From Celerinatantimonas diazotrophica (GTDB lineage: Bacteria > Pseudomonadota > Gammaproteobacteria > Enterobacterales > Celerinatantimonadaceae), in contig NZ_SMGD01000011.1 in NCBI RefSeq assembly GCF_004339545.1, positions 310,001 to 374,000 of the forward strand: 64,000 nt of DNA, read 5' to 3'. Shown in pieces: positions 54,564 to 63,520 of this stretch. Both the position numbers and the translations under genes were made by a program. Within the stretch, counting starts at the first letter, position 1; each line of letters opens with the position of its first letter. The notes beneath the pieces were generated by a model, which did no database searches, was not told where the DNA came from, and saw only the letters and a program-made list of their open reading frames with translations.

Positions 54564-54632
54564 CCTCGTGCTATCACGAATTTTGGTTCCCAAAATATCG
54601 TGCGACACTCAGCAAATAAACTTTGCGTTATA
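54543..54632. repeat. Integron attC site 2
   Basis: 90 bp from ATAACAAAACGTT to CTTTGCGTTATA. Outer arms ATAAC/GTTAT pair. A strong inner stem CACGAATTTTGG (54575-54586) / CCAAAATATCGTG (54590-54602) with one bulged base gives the cruciform shape of attC. The cassette 2 stop (54561-54563) lies within it. Confidence 0.7.
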
Positions 54633-54652
54633 AAAAATGGAGAAATCAGACC

Positions 54653-54868
54653 ATGGAAAAGGTTGATTGGCATAAAAATGATATCGATGACAGTACAATT
54701 ATCACGGACAGCTACAAGACAACTCAAAACGTTCGCCGTTATTTTAAATCCAAATTTGGTGAGCAATTTAAATTCGACCGAGACTTTATGCAATGGATTA
54801 AAAGTTCGGTGGGTTTAACAATAGGTGACGCTTCTCAAGAGTGGATTAGGCGTCAAGATTCAAAGTAA
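54653..54868 (+). CDS. Small integron cassette protein (DUF6434-like)
   Basis: 71 residues from ATG 54653; upstream in-frame starts would run into attC. The sequence (MEKVDWHKNDIDDSTIITDS, YKTTQNVRRYFKSKFGEQFK, FDRDFMQWIKSSVGLTIGDA) matches the pattern I know from DUF6434/SAP-type proteins common in Vibrio integron cassettes: a small helical, possibly DNA-binding domain. Preceded by attC 2 and followed by a truncated attC 3. Confidence 0.75.
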   Translation: MEKVDWHKNDIDDSTIITDSYKTTQNVRRYFKSKFGEQFKFDRDFMQWIKSSVGLTIGDASQEWIRRQDSK

Positions 54869-54884
54869 GTCGCGCGGAATTTTG

Positions 54885-54978
54885 TATAACGAACTGTTCA
54901 AGCAGATTCGGCACGCGTGGCATTTTTGGTTTACAGTGATTTTTGTGTTTACGGAGTAGTGCAGTTGTGCTGCCACGA
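54885..54978. repeat. Integron attC site 3, truncated
   Basis: Starts TATAACGAACTGTTCAAGC and continues GGCACGCGTGGCATTTTTGG and TGTGTTTACGGAGTAGTGCA, the well-known long VCR-like attC of Vibrio superintegrons. The expected 3' part ending in GGCGTTAT is missing: at about 54970 the sequence switches to the interior of the 83-codon membrane-protein gene. Confidence 0.75.
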
Positions 54979-55066
54979 TCAAAAAATAGAAGATCAGCCT
55001 CACAATGTACATCACTGCGAAGCAATCCAATATTTCCGCAAAGTTTTTAGGAAAGTAAAAAACCAT
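54978..55066 (-). pseudogene. 5' fragment of the 83-aa membrane protein gene (copy A)
   Basis: From ATG 55066 the minus strand reads MVFYFPKNFAEILDCFAVMY and IVRLIFYFL, the start and membrane helix of the intact gene at 52.05 kb, then breaks into the truncated attC 3. The C-terminal half is lost, and the cassettes now occupy its place. Confidence 0.8.
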
Positions 55067-55070
55067 AAAA

Positions 55071-55099
55071 AATGCCAGTCAGTATTTCTGACTGGCATT
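55071..55099 (-). terminator. guaA terminator (junction hairpin copy A)
   Basis: Perfect 12-bp stem AATGCCAGTCAG (55071-55082) / CTGACTGGCATT (55088-55099), TATTT loop, followed on the minus strand by TTTTTTA. 44 bp past the guaA stop. Confidence 0.85.
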
Positions 55100-55130
55100 T
55101 CAATTATCTTCTAAAGGCTTTATCAACTAT

Positions 55131-55154
55131 TGATAGTTAGCCCTACTCCCACTC
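55131..55154. repeat. guaA: Presumed chromosomal attachment core at the guaA 3' end (copy A)
   Basis: TGATAGTTAGCCCTACTCCCACTC spans the guaA stop codon (TAG at 55143-55145 on the minus strand) and is repeated at 52369, 44432 and, diverged, 37251. The 3' end of guaA is a known integration target for some genomic islands. Confidence 0.65.
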
Positions 55155-56723
55155 AATCGTCGCAGGTGGTTTACCAGAAATATCGTAAACCACACGGCTA
55201 ATACCATCGATTTCATTAATGATACGGTTAGACACTCGGCCTAAGAATTCATATGGTAAATGTGCCCAGCGCGCTGTCATAAAGTCGATGGTTTCAACAG
55301 CTCGTAAGCTAACAACCCAATCGTATTTTCGGCCATCACCCATTACACCTACAGAGCGAACAGGTAAGAACACCGTAAAGGCTTGGCTTACTTTATTGTA
55401 CAGATCAGCTTTGTGGAGTTCTTCAATAAAGATTGCATCGGCGCGGCGCAGCAGATCGCAATACTCTTTTTTCACTTCGCCAAGTACTCGAACGCCAAGA
55501 CCCGGGCCAGGGAATGGATGGCGATAAAGCATATCGTAAGGTAAGCCCAATTCAAGACCGATCTTACGAACTTCATCTTTGAACAACTCTTTAAGTGGCT
55601 CAACTAAGCCCATTTCCATCTCTTCAGGTAACCCACCCACATTATGATGCGATTTGATCACATGAGCTTTACCCGTTTTAGAGCCTGCTGATTCGATCAC
55701 ATCGGGATAAATAGTCCCTTGGGCCAACCATTTAGCATTCTCTAATTTGCTCGCTTGTTCATCGAATACTTCGACGAATACTCGACCAATGGTTTTCCGT
55801 TTTTCTTCCGGATCATTAACCCCTGCCAAAGCAGATAAAAACCGTTCTTCAGCATCGACTCGGATAATATTTAAACCAAATTTATCGCCAAACATTTCCA
55901 TGACTTGATCGGCTTCATGTAAACGCAGCAGGCCGTTGTCGACAAAGACACAAGTTAACTGTTTACCAACGGCTTGGTGAATCAACATGGCAACAACCGA
56001 TGAGTCAACACCGCCCGATAACCCTAGGATCACTTGCTCATCGCCGACAACTGCTTTAATTTGTGCAACCGCATTATCAATAATAGAACTCGCGGTCCAT
56101 AACGCTTCGCATTGACAGATATTCAGCACAAAATTCTCAAGCATTTGCTTGCCTTGAGTCGTATGCGTCACTTCTGGGTGAAACTGAACGCCATAGAAGT
56201 GTTTCGCTTCATTGGCCATCACTGCATACTGGCATGTCTCTGTGTTAGCAACCGTCACAAAACCTTCTGGAATTGCAGAAACTTTGTCACCATGGCTCAT
56301 CCACACATCAAGCAACGGTTTGCCATCGTTACTTAGGGCATCTTGAATATCAGCTAAAAATGGGGATTGAGTTTGCATTTCAACTTGGGCATAACCAAAT
56401 TCGCCTTCACCCACGCCTTTAATAACTTCACCGCCTAATTGCACAGACATAGTCTGCATGCCATAGCAGATCCCTAACACCGGAACGCCCGCAGTAAAGA
56501 CATATTCAGGGGCTCGGGGCGAATTGGCCTCTATCACGCTCTCAGGGCCACCGGATAAAATAATTCCATGAGGGGCAAACTCACGGATTTGATCTTCATC
56601 AACATCCCATCCCCACAGTTCACAATACACTCCGATCTCACGGATACGCCGGGCAATCAACTGTGTATATTGGGAACCAAAGTCCAGGATCAAAATACGA
56701 TGGTCATGGATATCTTTGCTCAT
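55143..56723 (-). CDS. guaA: GMP synthase (glutamine-hydrolysing)
   Basis: 526 residues from ATG 56723 ([20 protein letters not shown]). An upstream in-frame TTG at 56744 would add seven residues not found in the family. Class I glutamine amidotransferase domain with VLGICYGMQ (nucleophile Cys) and [11 protein letters not shown]-pyrophosphatase domain with [14 protein letters not shown]-terminal dimerisation domain with [15 protein letters not shown], ending ATIEWE. Converts XMP to GMP. Last gene of the guaB-guaA purine operon (87 bp between guaB stop and guaA start). The 3' end appears to be the insertion point of the island series. Confidence 0.97.
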   Translation of the reverse strand: MSKDIHDHRILILDFGSQYTQLIARRIREIGVYCELWGWDVDEDQIREFAPHGIILSGGPESVIEANSPRAPEYVFTAGVPVLGICYGMQTMSVQLGGEVIKGVGEGEFGYAQVEMQTQSPFLADIQDALSNDGKPLLDVWMSHGDKVSAIPEGFVTVANTETCQYAVMANEAKHFYGVQFHPEVTHTTQGKQMLENFVLNICQCEALWTASSIIDNAVAQIKAVVGDEQVILGLSGGVDSSVVAMLIHQAVGKQLTCVFVDNGLLRLHEADQVMEMFGDKFGLNIIRVDAEERFLSALAGVNDPEEKRKTIGRVFVEVFDEQASKLENAKWLAQGTIYPDVIESAGSKTGKAHVIKSHHNVGGLPEEMEMGLVEPLKELFKDEVRKIGLELGLPYDMLYRHPFPGPGLGVRVLGEVKKEYCDLLRRADAIFIEELHKADLYNKVSQAFTVFLPVRSVGVMGDGRKYDWVVSLRAVETIDFMTARWAHLPYEFLGRVSNRIINEIDGISRVVYDISGKPPATIEWE

Positions 56724-56810
56724 AGCCTGTCTATTCTCTATCAATGTGTCTGCAAATAAATCGGCGAGGTTTAAAACCTCGCCGCATTATGATGGCTCAG
56801 CCAACGATTA

Positions 56811-58274
56811 CTAACCACCTGAACGATAGTTAGGGGACTCTTTGGTAATTGTAACATCATGGACGTGGCTTTCGCCCATCCCTGCGCTAGTAATTTTTAC
56901 AAATTCGGCTTTGGTATTGAGCTCTTTGATCGTTGCACAACCGGTCAATCCCATACATGAGCGTAACCCGCCCATCTGCTGATGGATAATCTCTTTGAGT
57001 AACCCTTTATAGGCAATGCGTCCTTCAATCCCTTCAGGGACCAATTTATCGGCAGCATTATCACTCTGAAAATAGCGGTCTGATGACCCTTTCGACATAG
57101 CCCCTAAAGAACCCATACCGCGGTATGATTTAAAAGAGCGGCCTTGATACAATTCGATTTCGCCCGGAGCTTCTTCAGTCCCCGCAAACATGCTGCCAAC
57201 CATCACACAGCTGGCGCCGGCAGCTAATGCTTTCGCAATATCCCCTGAGAAGCGAATCCCACCATCAGCGATGACTGGAATCCCAGTCCCTTCAAGTGCT
57301 TCAACGGCATCAGAAACGGCAGTAATCTGTGGAACCCCAACACCGGTGACAATTCGAGTCGTACAAATTGAACCCGGACCAATCCCCACTTTGACTGCAC
57401 TCACCCCAGCTTCAACCAACGCTTTAGCACCGGCAGCAGTGGCAACATTACCGCCAATAATTTGCAAATCAGGATAAGCTAAATGTGTCGCATGAATTCG
57501 CTCTAGCACGCCTTGTGAATGGCCATGAGATGAATCAATCAGCAATATATCGACCCCGGCTTCAACCAGTGCAGCGACTCGCTCTTCGTTACCAGCGCCA
57601 GCGCCGACAGCGGCACCGACCCGTAAACGACCAAGTTCGTCCTTACAAGCATTCGGTTTGCTTTCGGCTTTTTTAAAGTCTTTGGCTGTGATCATACCGC
57701 GCAGTTTGAAATCATCATCTACAAGCAGCATTTTTTCAATGCGATTGGTATGCATTAATTGTTGAACACGCTCACGAGTGGTTTCGGTAGTGGTGATCAG
57801 CCTTTCTTTTGGCGTCATCACTTTGCTAACCAATGTATCGAGGTTATTTTCAAAACGCATATCACGCCCGGTGATAATTCCAACCAGCTCATTATCACCA
57901 GTCACAACAGGATAGCTCGCAAAACCATTTTGTTCAGTCAGCTCAACCACTTCTCTTAACGTCATATCCGCAGAAACAGTGACTGGATTCAGTACAACAC
58001 CATTTTCATGTTTTTTAACTTTGCGTACTTCTAATGCCTGAGCTTCAATTGACATGTTTTTGTGGATAAACCCAATGCCACCTTCTTGGGCAAGAGCAAT
58101 TGCCAAACGCGCTTCAGTAACGGTGTCCATCGCTGCTGAAATCATTGGGATATTAAGTTTAATTTTAGCGGTTAACTGTGTTTCTAGCTTCGCAGTATTA
58201 GGCAGGACCTGCGAATGTGCGGGTACTAACAGCACATCATCGAAGGTTAAAGCTTCTTTTTGAATTCTCAACAT
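56811..58274 (-). CDS. guaB: IMP dehydrogenase
   Basis: 487 residues, standard bacterial IMPDH length. TIM barrel interrupted by a CBS pair (about 92-205). Catalytic loop [15 protein letters not shown] (thioimidate Cys) and NAD/IMP elements [34 protein letters not shown] and [10 protein letters not shown]. Oxidises IMP to XMP, the step before GuaA. Divergent from xseA (about 130 bp), with the guaBA promoter in between. Confidence 0.97.
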   Translation of the reverse strand: MLRIQKEALTFDDVLLVPAHSQVLPNTAKLETQLTAKIKLNIPMISAAMDTVTEARLAIALAQEGGIGFIHKNMSIEAQALEVRKVKKHENGVVLNPVTVSADMTLREVVELTEQNGFASYPVVTGDNELVGIITGRDMRFENNLDTLVSKVMTPKERLITTTETTRERVQQLMHTNRIEKMLLVDDDFKLRGMITAKDFKKAESKPNACKDELGRLRVGAAVGAGAGNEERVAALVEAGVDILLIDSSHGHSQGVLERIHATHLAYPDLQIIGGNVATAAGAKALVEAGVSAVKVGIGPGSICTTRIVTGVGVPQITAVSDAVEALEGTGIPVIADGGIRFSGDIAKALAAGASCVMVGSMFAGTEEAPGEIELYQGRSFKSYRGMGSLGAMSKGSSDRYFQSDNAADKLVPEGIEGRIAYKGLLKEIIHQQMGGLRSCMGLTGCATIKELNTKAEFVKITSAGMGESHVHDVTITKESPNYRSGG

Positions 58275-58412
58275 TGCAACATCTCACCGTAATTAAAAAT
58301 CTGTCTGGGGGTGTAAATATTGCGAACGGATTATATGCTTTTAGCTAGTCAAGGTAAAATAAAAAGTGGTATTTTGAATGATTAAATTTTTGAGACATCA
58401 AGATTGCCCGAT

Positions 58413-59795
58413 ATGGACCCATTGTTAAACAACCCGAATATTCTTTCTGTCAGTCAGCTCAATGCACAAGTTCGTCAAATGCTCGAGTCTGCTCTTGGCG
58501 AGATCTGGCTCAAAGGGGAAGTATCCAACCTTTCAAAACCTTATTCCGGGCACTGGTACTTCAGCCTTAAAGACAGCCGTTCGCAGGTACGCTGTGCGAT
58601 GTTCAAAGGCCAGAACCGTAAAGTTCGATTTGATGTTGTAGATGGACAACAAGTTCTAGTAAGGGCTCGTATCAGTGTTTATGAACCCCGAGGCGACTAT
58701 CAACTCATTGTGCAATCGATGCAACCTGACGGCCTTGGCGCGATGCAGTTGGCTTACGAGCAACTGCGCAGCAAGCTAGCGGCTGAAGGCCTTTTTAGTG
58801 AACAAAATAAACAACCATTACCACAGCTCGTCCAACGCGTTGGGGTGATCACCTCTGCCAGTGGTGCAGCATTTCATGATATTACGGCAGTGCTTAAGCG
58901 GTTGGCCCCCAGTATACAAGTGGTGCTCTACCCCAGCTCTGTGCAAGGGGAACTAGCCCCGAAAGGGTTATGTCAGGCATTAACACTTGCCAATCAGCGT
59001 CAAGAAGTTGATGTTCTCATCATTGGTCGCGGAGGCGGATCGCTTGAAGATTTATGGGCATTTAACAATGAGCCTTTGGCTCGATTAGTCGCAGCTAGTC
59101 ATCTGCCTATTATCTCTGCCGTCGGACACGAAATTGATTTTACCTTAACCGATTTTGCGGCTGACTGGCGAGCGCCGACTCCATCAGCAGCCGCTGAAAA
59201 AATAGCCTACGGCATTCATATGCTGGCTCAAAGTTACCAACAACTAGACACCCGCTTACATCAGTTAACTGAGCAATATCGCAATATTTGGCAGCAAAAG
59301 TTTCACTATCTAAAACAGCGTCTAAATCATCAATCTCCGCTTCGCCAGCTACAAGTCCGTCAACAGCAACTGGATGAATACTCCGAGCGGTTACAAAGTG
59401 CTTTACAAAAAGATCTGCAACATCGCCAGCAACATTGTCAGCATTTAACTCAGAGGATGTATCAGGCATCGCCACAACGATTATTGCGACAAAAATCTGT
59501 TTATCTAACTCAGCTTGCTGAGCGTCTCACATTAGCCAGTATCAATCGTTTTGAGAATGCCCAAAACAGATTTTCATGGACCATTAATCAGTTACAAGCC
59601 CTTAGCCCGCTAGCCGTGCTCTCTCGTGGTTACAGTACCGTTCAAGATGATTCAGGCCATTGGCTAACCCATATCAAAGAGTTTCAGCCTAACCAAGCAG
59701 TCACCATTACGCTGCAAGATGGCCAAGCCCATACCATCGTCCAGTCAATTGAGGAGCAAGCAATACCTAGCCAACTAGATTCGTTGAAAAATTAA
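58413..59795 (+). CDS. xseA: Exodeoxyribonuclease VII large subunit
   Basis: 460 residues from ATG 58413 (MDPLLNNPNILSVSQLNAQV); the TTG nine bases upstream is a weaker choice. N-terminal OB-fold (about 10-105; SGHWYFSLKDSRSQVRCAMF), catalytic region with VGVITSASGAAFHDI, DVLIIGRGGGSLEDLWAFN and SAVGHEIDFTLTDFAADWRAP, then a long coiled-coil part and the C-terminal LSRGYSTV element. With XseB degrades single-stranded DNA. Gene order xseA / guaBA is conserved in Vibrio and enterobacteria. Confidence 0.95.
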   Translation: MDPLLNNPNILSVSQLNAQVRQMLESALGEIWLKGEVSNLSKPYSGHWYFSLKDSRSQVRCAMFKGQNRKVRFDVVDGQQVLVRARISVYEPRGDYQLIVQSMQPDGLGAMQLAYEQLRSKLAAEGLFSEQNKQPLPQLVQRVGVITSASGAAFHDITAVLKRLAPSIQVVLYPSSVQGELAPKGLCQALTLANQRQEVDVLIIGRGGGSLEDLWAFNNEPLARLVAASHLPIISAVGHEIDFTLTDFAADWRAPTPSAAAEKIAYGIHMLAQSYQQLDTRLHQLTEQYRNIWQQKFHYLKQRLNHQSPLRQLQVRQQQLDEYSERLQSALQKDLQHRQQHCQHLTQRMYQASPQRLLRQKSVYLTQLAERLTLASINRFENAQNRFSWTINQLQALSPLAVLSRGYSTVQDDSGHWLTHIKEFQPNQAVTITLQDGQAHTIVQSIEEQAIPSQLDSLKN

Positions 59796-59920
59796 TCAGT
59801 TAGCTATTTTAATGTTCGTAAAGTTGCATTTGTACAACTATTGTTTAAATATACTCGCCCCACCATGATGATAATATTATCATTAAAGAGTGGATTAATG
59901 AGTTTAGATAAGGATAGATC

Positions 59921-61750
59921 ATGATGATCTCCGAAAATAAAGTTGCAGATGCAGCTGAAAATGATGAAAGGTTGATCGAACTAATATACCAAGCTGCTAG
60001 CGAACCAGAGTTATGGCCCGAACTTCTCAAACAGCTTTACCTTCTCACTCAATACAGTCCATTTGCCGAACCCACTCAGATTAGTGGTTACCCACTTTTT
60101 GATGCACTGGATGGGCATGCCCCCAGTAATCCTCTGCAGGATAATCCAAAATTCAAGCGCGTATTTCGCCACCTTTCCCTTGCTATTAAAATTACTAAAA
60201 AACTTTACGCGGCTGAAGAAAATCACCAGTTACTGCATTCGTTACTGAATCGAATTCCTGTGGGATTAATCTTAGTGAGCGAAGACGGCACAATCCAAAG
60301 TTGCAATTCATTAGGGAATGAGATGCTGATTAAGTCGCATTATCTTGGCAACTCAAACAACAAACTAACTTTGAAAGACCCGCACCAAAACCAAGAAATG
60401 ATGGCTTTGATCAAAGAGCTTTCTAAAACTCGGGCATTTGATATACAAAGTCGCGGGATGTTAATAAAAACCCACGAATCACAGCTATGTCCCATGCTAG
60501 TAATCACTCCATTAAATATGCACGCCTTGTCTATTTATGAGAAACAAGCGAAAGTAGCAGTCTTTTTATCAAGCAGTAATTATGAGAATTCACTCGAATT
60601 ATCGGCTCTGGCTGATATTTACCAATTAACGCCAAAAGAACTCCGAATTGTTGAGCATATTGTTCGCGGTATATCCCCCCCTAATATCGCTAAAACGCTA
60701 CATGTTAGCTATAACACTGTGCGCACCCAGCTTAAATCAATCTATCAAAAAGTAGGGGTCAATAAGCAAAGCGAGTTGGTAAATCGAATTTTAACAGGTC
60801 CAGCGAGTATGTTATTCCAGTGTCATAATAATGATGACACTGAAGAACAACTAAGCCCATTAGACCAAAGCATCACCTTAAGTGATGGCCGTAATCTGTG
60901 TTATCGCGAACGCGGTCAGGCAAATGGAGAACCGGTTCTATTATGTCACTCGATTATCGGTTCTCGGATGGAATGCTTTGATTTACGTAACGACTGGGCC
61001 AAACGAGTTGGCGTGCGACTGATTATTCCAGATCGCCCAGGCTATGGCTATTCAGATCCGAATCCCAATCTGAGCTATAGACAATGGCATGAAGATGCTA
61101 TCGAATTAATGGATCAACTCAAAATAGAGCGATTCTCCTTAATCGGTTACGCCGTTGGCGGAAATTATGCCTGTGAATTGGCGTTGCAAAAGCCGGAACG
61201 AATCAAACAAATGATCCTTATCTCCGCAGGTTCGCCATTAGCCACTCCGGATGATTATCACAAAGCCACCCCGCTATTCATGATGCAGGTTCAGTTAGCT
61301 AAACATTATCCGCAGCTTTATCGACTATTTTTGGTACTCATTGAACGCGGATTACATAAAACACCGAGTTATTATATTGATCTTTTAGCTTCTAAGATTA
61401 ATGAATATGATCGTATATTGTTGAACGAATCACACGTTCAACGCTTAGTGCAGCTCAGCTGCGCCGAAGTAGGACGTCAGGGCGTCAATGCATTTGTCGA
61501 TGAAATCAGGCGTTATACTCAGGAAAAACAAATTAATTATTCCAAAATTAAAACGCCAACGTTGTTGTGGCATGGCCGGAAGAGTTCTTATGTGTCATTA
61601 ACAACAGCGGAGAAGATCCGCAGTGAAATTCCAAAGAGCGAGATTAATATCATTGAAAATGCTGGCCATATACTGATCTATCAATACTGGCCAGACATCA
61701 TCCGAGATCTTAAAGATCGCATCAAAAAGAGTAATACGCTGGAAGACTAA
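59921..61750 (+). CDS. LuxR-type regulator fused to an alpha/beta-hydrolase lacking the nucleophile Ser
   Basis: 609 residues. N-terminal region (about 1-225) has PAS-like features (LLNRIPVGLILVSEDGTIQS). GerE/LuxR HTH about 237-282 (LTPKELRIVEHIVRGISPPN and SYNTVRTQLKSIYQKVGV). C-terminal alpha/beta-hydrolase fold about 318-600 (LLCHSIIGSRMECFDLRNDW, DRPGYGYSDPNP). At the nucleophile elbow, GxSxG is replaced by GYAVGG, so Ala411 sits in the Ser position. The strand-7 acid is not evident (WHGRKSSYVSLTT), while the His region NAGHILIYQ (His583) is kept. Probably a ligand-sensing, non-catalytic domain controlling the HTH. Convergent overlap of 4 bp with yfgJ. Confidence 0.88.
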   Translation: MMISENKVADAAENDERLIELIYQAASEPELWPELLKQLYLLTQYSPFAEPTQISGYPLFDALDGHAPSNPLQDNPKFKRVFRHLSLAIKITKKLYAAEENHQLLHSLLNRIPVGLILVSEDGTIQSCNSLGNEMLIKSHYLGNSNNKLTLKDPHQNQEMMALIKELSKTRAFDIQSRGMLIKTHESQLCPMLVITPLNMHALSIYEKQAKVAVFLSSSNYENSLELSALADIYQLTPKELRIVEHIVRGISPPNIAKTLHVSYNTVRTQLKSIYQKVGVNKQSELVNRILTGPASMLFQCHNNDDTEEQLSPLDQSITLSDGRNLCYRERGQANGEPVLLCHSIIGSRMECFDLRNDWAKRVGVRLIIPDRPGYGYSDPNPNLSYRQWHEDAIELMDQLKIERFSLIGYAVGGNYACELALQKPERIKQMILISAGSPLATPDDYHKATPLFMMQVQLAKHYPQLYRLFLVLIERGLHKTPSYYIDLLASKINEYDRILLNESHVQRLVQLSCAEVGRQGVNAFVDEIRRYTQEKQINYSKIKTPTLLWHGRKSSYVSLTTAEKIRSEIPKSEINIIENAGHILIYQYWPDIIRDLKDRIKKSNTLED

Positions 61751-61980
61751 TGAGTTTCTTCTAAACGATAGATCACCTGTCGTTTAGATTTAAGCTCATT
61801 ACAATGATTACAGAAATAATCAACTGCCCCACAGGCTTGAAGCACCTCAAGAGGCTGCTCACACTGGGGGCAATAGGCAACGCTGTGAAAATTGCTGTGG
61901 CAGTGGGAACAATAACCTCCATGGTTATCAGTTGCCGATGGCTCAAGTTCTCGCTGGCAGTTTGGACATAAAAGTGTCAT
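61747..61980 (-). CDS. yfgJ: YfgJ-like zinc-ribbon protein
   Basis: 77 residues with four Cys-x2-Cys/His knuckles (CPNC, CSHC, CPQC, CNHC) forming two zinc ribbons. It matches E. coli YfgJ, including [14 protein letters not shown]-like [17 protein letters not shown]. In both lineages it is next to der; here the two overlap by 4 bp (ATGA), implying coupled translation. Function unknown; conserved vicinity suggests a ribosome or GTPase connection. Confidence 0.88.
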   Translation of the reverse strand: MTLLCPNCQRELEPSATDNHGGYCSHCHSNFHSVAYCPQCEQPLEVLQACGAVDYFCNHCNELKSKRQVIYRLEETH

Positions 61981-63443
61981 TGCTTGTTCTTACTCTGGCG
62001 CTGTTTATCAATTCGTTTACGGGCTCGTTGCTGGCTCAATGTCAACTTCCGAGGCTTATCGGCGTATGGGTTTTCACCTTCTCTAAACTCAATTCGAATG
62101 GGAGTCCCCGTCATCTCCAACGCTTTGCGATAATAGTTCATTAAATAACGTTTATAAGAATCGGGTAATGAATTGACCTGATTACCATGAATCACAATTC
62201 GTGGCGGGTTGTATCCCCCCGCATGAGCGTAACGAAGTTTAACTCGGCGTCCGCGAACCAACGGTGGCTGGTGATCTTCACGAGCCATCTCCAAAATCCG
62301 GGTTAATAACGCCGTTGAGATACGTTTTGTCGCACTGCTATACGCGCCCTCAACAGACTCATATAAATGTCCAACACCAGTCCCATGCAAAGCTGAAATA
62401 AAATGGACATTGGCAAAGTCAATAAAGCCTAAACGACGATCCAGTTCACGCTTAATTTCATTTTTAACATCTGTATCCAAACCATCCCATTTATTCACAG
62501 CCAGAACCAAAGCCCGGCCAGCATTGAGAATAAATCCAAGCAAACTTAAATCCTGATCAGAAATCCCCATACGGGCATCAATGACTAACAGACAGACATT
62601 GGCATCTTCAATTGCTTTAAGCGTCTGGATAACGGAAAACTTCTCAACCTTATCAATAATTTTACCACGCCGACGCACCCCGGCTGTATCAATTAACACA
62701 TACTCACGCGCATCCCGCTGCATAGGGATATAAACACTATCGCGAGTGGTTCCGGGCATATCATAAACAACCACGCGTTGCTCACCCAAGATACGGTTAA
62801 TTAACGTCGATTTGCCTACATTGGGTCGACCAATAATTGCCAGTTTAATAGGCAAGTTCGCTAGATCTTCGGCTTGCCGGTCTGCAAGGGCTTCTTCTTC
62901 AGACAGCTCTGTTGGCAACCCGGCTTCGTCTTCTTCATCTGGCAAACTGTTAAACAACGGTTTGAGTGCTTTTTCTAATAGTTGATTCACGCCACGACCA
63001 TGAGCCGCCGCAATCGCATAGACCTCACCCAATCCGAGACTATAAAAATCGCTCGATGCCACCACCGAATCAACACCATCGGTTTTATTTGCAACTAAAA
63101 AAACTGGTTTTTCAAGACGTCGCAAGTGATCTGCGATCACTTGATCGCCCACACTCACACCAACCCGAGCATCGACCATGAACATCACCACATCGGCTTC
63201 TTCTATCGCTGCCAATGACTGTTCGGCCATCACTTTGTCGATTCCTTGCTCTTGGCCTTCTATCCCACCAGTATCAATGACAATATAGTGTTGCCCATTC
63301 AGTTGTGCTTGACCATACTTGCGATCACGAGTCAGCCCAGGATAATCTGCTACCAACGCATCACGCGTGCGGGTTAAACGGTTAAATAATGTTGATTTGC
63401 CCACATTCGGGCGCCCTACCAGGGCTACTACAGGAAGCACCAT
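61977..63443 (-). CDS. der: GTPase Der (EngA), ribosome assembly
   Basis: 488 residues. Two tandem G domains: G1 GRPNVGKST at about 9-17 and again at about 211-219, with DTGGIEG and DTAGVRR (G3), NKTDG and NKWDG (G4). C-terminal KH-like domain ([12 protein letters not shown]). The Asp/Glu-rich insert between the G domains ([20 protein letters not shown]) is typical of gammaproteobacterial Der. Essential for 50S subunit maturation. Downstream of bamB on the same strand. Confidence 0.97.
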   Translation of the reverse strand: MVLPVVALVGRPNVGKSTLFNRLTRTRDALVADYPGLTRDRKYGQAQLNGQHYIVIDTGGIEGQEQGIDKVMAEQSLAAIEEADVVMFMVDARVGVSVGDQVIADHLRRLEKPVFLVANKTDGVDSVVASSDFYSLGLGEVYAIAAAHGRGVNQLLEKALKPLFNSLPDEEDEAGLPTELSEEEALADRQAEDLANLPIKLAIIGRPNVGKSTLINRILGEQRVVVYDMPGTTRDSVYIPMQRDAREYVLIDTAGVRRRGKIIDKVEKFSVIQTLKAIEDANVCLLVIDARMGISDQDLSLLGFILNAGRALVLAVNKWDGLDTDVKNEIKRELDRRLGFIDFANVHFISALHGTGVGHLYESVEGAYSSATKRISTALLTRILEMAREDHQPPLVRGRRVKLRYAHAGGYNPPRIVIHGNQVNSLPDSYKRYLMNYYRKALEMTGTPIRIEFREGENPYADKPRKLTLSQQRARKRIDKQRQSKNKQ

Positions 63444-63465
63444 GAAATCTGTTTCCTAAAAATAA

Positions 63466-63499
63466 GCAAAAAGCCCACAGTCAAATGACCATGAGCTTT
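63466..63499 (-). terminator. bamB terminator
   Basis: On the minus strand a 13-bp stem with G-U pairs (63487-63499 with 63470-63482, AAAT loop on + strand) runs into TTTTTGC. It separates bamB from der. Confidence 0.7.
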
Positions 63500-63520
63500 A
63501 TTGTAACGGATCAAATGCGA

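Noticed and set aside
56724-56744. Upstream TTG start for guaA
   Set aside because: Family members start at the MSKDIHD-type residue; the added seven residues are not conserved.
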